Below, one piece after another: positions 58,565 to 64,000 of a DNA stretch of 64,000 nucleotides. How positions within the stretch are numbered: the first letter of the stretch is position 1; every line of letters begins with the position of its first letter. The stretch spans positions 124,001-188,000 of the forward strand of contig JAJAGP010000352.1 of assembly GCA_025084515.1 (NCBI GenBank). The letters are read 5' to 3'. The position numbers and the translations under genes were made by a program. The notes beneath the pieces are model-generated. The model did not search any database. It was given only the letters and a program-made list of their open reading frames with translations, and was not told where the DNA came from. The DNA comes from Ancistrus triradiatus (taxonomy: Eukaryota > Chordata > Actinopteri > Siluriformes > Loricariidae).

Positions 58565-61500
58565 ATGGGTTGCTCACCTTCCAAAGGTCAACCCTTTGTT
58601 GGAGTCTGTGCCCAGGAAGACAAAGCTCTGCAGTTTGAAAACAGCTCTGGTTTACTATCTGATAGAACAGAGCAACCAGAGAAACCCATTTCCAATGGAG
58701 CTGCTTTATTAGAGAACGAAGAAGATTGCAATGATGTACCACTCCAAGGTAAAATATCTTCATCTTGTATTGAGGCATGTGATACAACTACAATCACTAA
58801 AGGAAATGTTGACGTAAAGGAGACCAGTGTATATCCAGGAGAGACAGAAAGATTGGACAAAACAAGAAAGAAAACCAGTAGCCCAGTGAGCAGGAAAAGG
58901 TTGGATCCCCCAGATGCAACGGTGAAAGCTCACCAGGCAGCCTTTGCATATCTGGACACGAACATCCCTAAATACAACTCAATCTTAGAAATATTGGACA
59001 AAGCAAAACAGGCCCAGCTGTCTTTACAGCCCTTGGTGACATTACTAGCTTTACAGTATGAGGAAATGAACCAGACCTTGGAGGAACTGGCTGTCCTGGG
59101 AGAGCAGATGCTGGAGGACCACAGAATAGACATGGCTTGGCCAGGCGGGGAGATGGATGGAGAGATATACTCAGATTCAACTGACCTTCTCCATCACGCC
59201 ATCAACAAAATCAGGCTAGTCGGAGACTCTGTAATGGGTCAGGGTGACGCAGCCTTAGAAGAAGCAGTCGAATACTTTGGCTCACTCTCACACCTACTGG
59301 GAGAGAAACTGGTGGGAAAAAGAGCAGCAGAGGCACGGATGAAACAAGTGCTAAGTTGCATAGAGGCTGCTGCTCAGGTGAAGCCCAGTCCAAAAGACTC
59401 CGCTTTACACAGTGAGGACAGTGGCATCGGGGCTGACAATGAGTGCCAGAATGGTTCAGGGCAACTATGTGGCCAGCAGGCAAGTTCTGGATTAGGAGAC
59501 AGCTGCTTTCAGAACAGCTCACCTGATCAGCTTGTTAAAGAGGTTGAAGAAAACAGAGCTCAAGATGATGATAATGACGATGATGTTGATGCTGTTGATA
59601 CTGATGAGGAAGACAAGAAGACAAATGATGAACAGAAAAGCCAAAGAAAGACATCGTGTTGTTCTCATGAAAACTCCAGTCAGCATGAACTACAGGTCAG
59701 TGCGCAAAACAACAGACCAGCCAGTTGTACTGTGAAGCAGTTCAATCAAAGAAAAAGAAACATCAGTCGACCTCAAACTGCTGGCAATCCCGTTGTGCCA
59801 CGTCAAAGAAAGCCCACGCACCCACGACGCTCACGGTCCGCTGACTGTCTATTTAGCAAGGTAGATGTGACGGTAAAAGGGCAACACCGAATGCAGAATG
59901 ATTGCCAAAAAGTTGACAAGCCATGCTCTAATGTTATCCTGCCAACTAGCTGTCAACCTGTATATGCACCTGAACCGCCTGGCAGAAATGCTGTCAAGCG
60001 ACTTATCAACACGTTTAGCCAAGGGGTGCCCAACGCACCCATCCAGAAGCCCTTTACCAGGCCTACAAGTAGATTTAGAGGAAGCAAACGGCACTTTCTG
60101 CCCAGATTAATCTACGGCAAAGACAGCTTCGCCATTAATGGGAGTCATCCATCTCACAAAAGACTGCCAGAGAGACCTGAAGAGGTTGATGTGGACAGCC
60201 TTCCACCTCCTCCCCCTGAGCTACTAATGGACAACACTTTTGAGAGGAATGAAGGTCCTCCTGATTATGTGGAAGGTCACGAAGTCTCCAATCAGAGAGA
60301 GAAGAGTGGTGTCTCAGGTCTACGGTCAACAATACAGAGAAAGCCCTTGCTCCCCAGCCGTGCCACCATTTCAAGGTGTTATTATCCAAGAAGACAGGAT
60401 AATGTGGTTGAAGAACAGTTTGAGGAGGACATTGACCAGCAAGCAAGGGATGAGGCAGTCCGACTTTACCAGCACTCCTCAAACTCTTCAGGGCACCAGA
60501 GGGCTTCTTCTGTGGGATTGGGAGTACGATCAGCAAGACAGGAATATAGGGACTCAGATGACGATGAAACTTCAAATCCTTACGCTAACTGCCGCCCTCC
60601 AACGACTCCACCAGTTTCCAGAGCCCGAATCCCACCCTCAAGTAACTCTGTATGCCACAGACTTCCAAGTCCTCCTTCTTTTCCTCCCTCCCCAAACTGT
60701 CCTATCAGCGGTCAGTGGGAGGCATCCACAGCCAAATCCACGTCCAGTGTCCAAAGATGGACCAGGAGAAGCAGCGATGAAGAAAATGGCATCATGTCTG
60801 ACTCTGATGCAATGTCATTTTACGATGCTCGCTCCATATTCAGTCAAGCGATCCAGTCATCCACCCAACCGCTCAGGCCGTCCTGCAGGTCCACATTACC
60901 AAGACCATGGGGGGAGGCGTCTAGAGGGAAACTGCAAGCTACTCGCCTGCACCAGACCTTCACGAGCAGTATCCCCTCAAATTATAGTCCCACTCTTACT
61001 GACCAGCGACCTTCATTATCCACTGACCACGAGCCCCACAACCAGGGCAGTGAAGACAGGTAAATGGCTCTCATACATATGGGACAGGATGGTTAAAAAT
61101 CAAATGTTAACATCCATAACTGAAGTTCATTGCAAGTTCTTAGGAACCCCTTGCCTCTGTGTGACAAACCAGAAAGAGCTGGTTACTGTGTACGTGACAA
61201 AGGCAGGTTAAACTACCTATAGAGTTAAAATCCTTACCATTTATTATATGAGGAAAAAGGTGGGTAAGCAAAATATATCCAACATACTGTATATCCAAAA
61301 TAGTAAGATAACGGTTTAGTCACAACAATCCAAAAACATTAGCAGAGAATAAAAAGAAAAAACCTGCCCTTTTTAACATGAACATTAAAGAAGTACATGT
61401 TACTGCTGACTCCATTATGATGAGTGGGTCTTGTGAAGCATTGCTCTTATTTAGGCGCCTGAACTGTTCAGACAAATGTCACATAAACAAATAGTAAGAA

Positions 61501-63536
61501 CAGAAAAAAAAATTCATGGTCAAGAATGAACTATTTTAAACAAAACCACGTGCCACAGTTATTGTCCCTCTGCATTTAATATTTTGTACAACCTCTGATT
61601 ACCAATAAAACAGCACTTCTCCTATAATTACAGATTATAGATTTGTGTTGATCTGGACATGTTTTAGATCATCGTCAACGTTAAAGATGAGATTCATACA
61701 TTTTGTGTTAACAATAACAAAACACAGCATTATATTTATCATGTCCAAAAGTTTGGGTGCAGTATGTACTTCAGGTGTACTTCTTTTATTAGTATACTTC
61801 TACTGTTAACATCTTATTTTACCTCTTCAATGAATCTGTAGATATAGATAATGAAAAAAATGTTTATCCTAGATTTACATTCCGTGTGAAACAGATCTTT
61901 ATCTTGAATAGCTGCCCAACTGGATTGCTGTCATTACATTTGCTAACTGAAGGGAACTTCTTGACAAGCTGTTTGACATTTTTGTTTCACAGTGTCAACT
62001 AAAGAGATAAAACAGAGTTCAGGAAGTCATATGTACTAGAACTAGGCATTCCGAATAACAAAACTAACTAAGATTTCATACACATTATTCTCTTTTTATG
62101 TAAGCTTCAACTGTTTTGAACTTGTGAACTGAATGGATGGAAGCACAGCATGAAGCAACAACATAATCTTATCAGGAGTATTAAGATGAGTGTGCTTCAG
62201 TCTAATCCTACTCGGTTTAAGACATCTTAAGATCTTTTTACCTGAGTGAACAACTGCTCACGTACCTGTTCTGCTGCCCTACATTAGATTCTTTTTACAA
62301 TGGTAAGAGCAGGTGGCATTTCTGCTTTAATATGATACAAATGAGTGTCATCTTGTGTGAAATATCATCAAGTCCTAAAAGTAGATGAACAGAACCAAAG
62401 TAAACAAATGAGATAAAAATAGTGTACACCGAATGTTACATATCTGTAAGTGGTAAAAGTACGCGTACCTCTAGGATTAGCAGTTAATCTGAAGGTGAAA
62501 AGAGAGTCTGTGGGATGGCAATGTGAGTGTACACCCTGTTTTATATAAATAGGGATCTATCAAAGTCTATCAAAGATCTATTTGTGTATCATTGTACAAA
62601 CAAAGGAGCCTCAGTAAAACACGACCTCAGTGAAAAGGTTGTTGATGCTCATCAGGCTGGAAAAGGTTACAAAATCTCTAAAGGGTTTGGACTCCACCAA
62701 TCCACAGTCAGACAGAGTGTTTACAAATTGAGGAATGTTTCCCTCCCCAGGAGTGGTCGACCAAACGCTCCAAGAGCAAGGTGAATAATAGTCTGCAAGG
62801 TCACAAAGGGTAACTTCAAAGCAATTAAAGGTCTCACTCAAATCAAATAATATTAATGTTCATGAGTTCACCATCAGAACTTTGCTTAAGATCATGTGGA
62901 CAAACCAGGAGGCTACTCGAAAAATGTTTTGTGGACCTATTTTAAACAAAAAACAAAACATAACTTTATGGTTTAAATGAGAAACGTTATATTTGGAGAA
63001 AGGAAAACACTGCATTCCAGCATAAGAACCTTATCCCATCTGTGAAACACAGTGATGGTAGCATCATGGTTTGGGGCTGTTTTGCTGCATCTGGGCCAGG
63101 AAGGATGCCATCATTGATGAAACAATGAACTCTGAATTACAGCAGAAAATCTTAAAGGAAAATGTCAGGACATCTGTCCATGAACTGAATCTCAAGAGAA
63201 CGACCCTAAGCACACAAGAATGGTTAAAGAAGAATAAAGTTCATGTTTTGGAATGGCCGAGTCAAAGTCCTGACCTCAATCCAATCAAAATGTTGTGGAA
63301 GGACCTGAAGCAAGCTGTTCTGTATGGAGGAATGGTCTAACAACAGCTCCTTGGCACTAATTGTTTTGATTATCTCCTGCTAGATATCAGCACCACTGTA
63401 ATGCATCGTCTTTTCTTTTCTCTCTTCCAGAAGAGACTCTACAGTCCAAATCCCAGAGCAGGAAGCCACGACAAGCTGTTCAGTGTTTGGGGCACAGCAG
63501 GCCGAGCCCGGGGAGATTATAGATAATCAGGATTAA
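58565..63536 (+). CDS. pcare: PCARE (C2orf71 homologue), photoreceptor cilium actin regulator, two coding exons
   Basis: Coding exons are 58565-61059 and 63431-63536 (donor ag|gtaaat, acceptor ctcttccag, phase 2), giving 866 residues; human PCARE has about 1290 in the same two-exon form. The start chosen is MGCSPSK, four codons inside the longer frame, because Gly2/Cys3 match the lipidated N-terminus of PCARE. Next come the conserved helical region from about 120 (VKAHQAAFAYLDTNIPKYNS, ILEILDKAKQ), an acidic stretch near 332-356, Arg/Ser-rich segments, NAVKRLINTFSQG, a proline run near 547 and SDSDAMSFYDARSIFSQ. In mammals the protein works at the photoreceptor connecting cilium, directing WASF3 and actin for disc formation; loss causes retinitis pigmentosa. 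Exon 2 encodes the last 35 residues, ending EIIDNQD. Most of the middle is low-complexity and poorly conserved. Confidence 0.9.
61060..63430 (+). other. pcare: pcare intron
   Basis: 2.37 kb, with a decayed Tc1 at 62352-63398 close to the acceptor and nothing recognisable in 61060-62350. An open frame continuing past the donor ends immediately (TAA at 61061), which supports the splice. Confidence 0.85.
62352..63398 (+). mobile_element. Tc1/mariner element (subfamily 3), broken, in the pcare intron
   Basis: Plus-strand remnants in order: LSEKVVDAHQAGKGYKISKG (62620-62680), ESS/TVRQ, SLPRSGRPN and EWPSQSPDLNPIKMLWKDLK (63240-63300). The right end is caccactg + TA at 63399. The left end is truncated. 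It ends 32 bp before exon 2 of pcare, so it supplies sequence near the branch-point region. Confidence 0.85.
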
Positions 63537-63596
63537 GGCCTTTTCTCTTTCTCTCCTTCACAGAAAAGATCTTACTATAAAAGAGAAGTATTTCCA

Positions 63597-63602
63597 AATA
63601 AA
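63597..63602 (+). terminator. pcare: Candidate polyadenylation signal of pcare
   Basis: AATAAA 61 bp after the pcare stop. Confidence 0.5.
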
Positions 63603-64000
63603 ACAATACAAATACAGCTTACAGGTTAAAAGCTGTCTAAAGTTTTACAGGCTTTATTTAGATCAGTTGTTTTTATTATTTGTGACCATTTCTACCAAAC
63701 CTTCTATATAGATTTTGATAAATTTAACTTAATAATTTGGCAATAATTTGGGGGAAGCACCATGCCTGGAGCCAAAACCTATTCCAAGTTAGCTACCAAT
63801 ATATACCAGTCATGTTTTGTGATGAATTTCACGCACCCTCCTCCACCTTATTTCCTAACAAATACAGAGGGGTTGGCTATCCAGCAATGTGGAAACCTCC
63901 TCAAAGTCCAGTCCAAGTCTCTGCACCCCTTTTCCCCTTCCCTCTTTCCAACACAAGCACCTGTAACACCTCAGGGTCCTGATGTGGTCCACACTTGCAA
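63603..64000. other. Right edge, no assignable gene
   Basis: AT-rich sequence, then a pyrimidine/C-rich stretch. Two plus-strand frames are open: 63737-63982, and one from ATG 63762 that runs off the window end without a stop. Neither resembles a protein I know. Confidence 0.4.

Noticed and set aside
60240..61211. 323-codon frame overlapping pcare
   Set aside because: Out-of-frame shadow of the pcare low-complexity region; the pcare frame is conserved and spliced.

Overview
The window is vertebrate nuclear DNA from a teleost fish. It has intron-split genes with GT/AG junctions, AT-rich intergenic sequence, V-SINE-type tRNA-derived repeats, and many decayed Tc1/mariner elements. The amount of Tc1 sequence and a repeat shared across ostariophysan fishes suggest an otophysan, perhaps a catfish; that is an inference. 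No bacterial, phage or CRISPR features are present.

Layout: 1-8445 is repeat-rich upstream sequence. 8446-21308 (+) is lrfn2, encoding a synaptic adhesion protein of the LRR-Ig-FN3 type, in two coding exons around a 10.6 kb intron packed with repeats: a 1 kb purine tract, a complete but dead Tc1 element and a roughly 33-bp minisatellite. 21309-35750 is intergenic: a degenerate tandem array, several Tc1 copies, a nested transposon, and AT-motif-rich blocks that may be enhancers. 36017-36847 (+) is the single-exon gene ankrd9, with an NRF1/CCAAT promoter just upstream. 40796-48083 (-) and 51139-56505 (+) are two head-to-head six-exon class C GPCR genes of the GPRC6A / goldfish-5.24 (OlfC) type, here called copy A and copy B. 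58565-63536 (+) is pcare, the photoreceptor cilium actin regulator, in two coding exons.

The genes belong to unrelated pathways: synapse organisation, ubiquitin-ligase adaptor, amino-acid chemosensing and photoreceptor cilium. Only the GPCR pair forms a functional unit, an inverted tandem duplication. Their ligand-binding exons have diverged, but their seven-helix exons are nearly identical at the base level, as expected from gene conversion. That exon carries reading-frame lesions in both copies, and copy B has a dense run of single-base insertions. Either both receptors are decaying or the assembly was badly polished in this near-identical repeat.

I found no clear previously undescribed biological system. 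The best leads are the homogenised and damaged GPCR exon, the minisatellite and purine tract inside lrfn2, a possible 43-residue secreted peptide ORF at 2016-2147, and a few intronic or intergenic blocks that look like regulatory DNA. Family assignments come from recognising protein motifs by eye; nothing was searched against a database.
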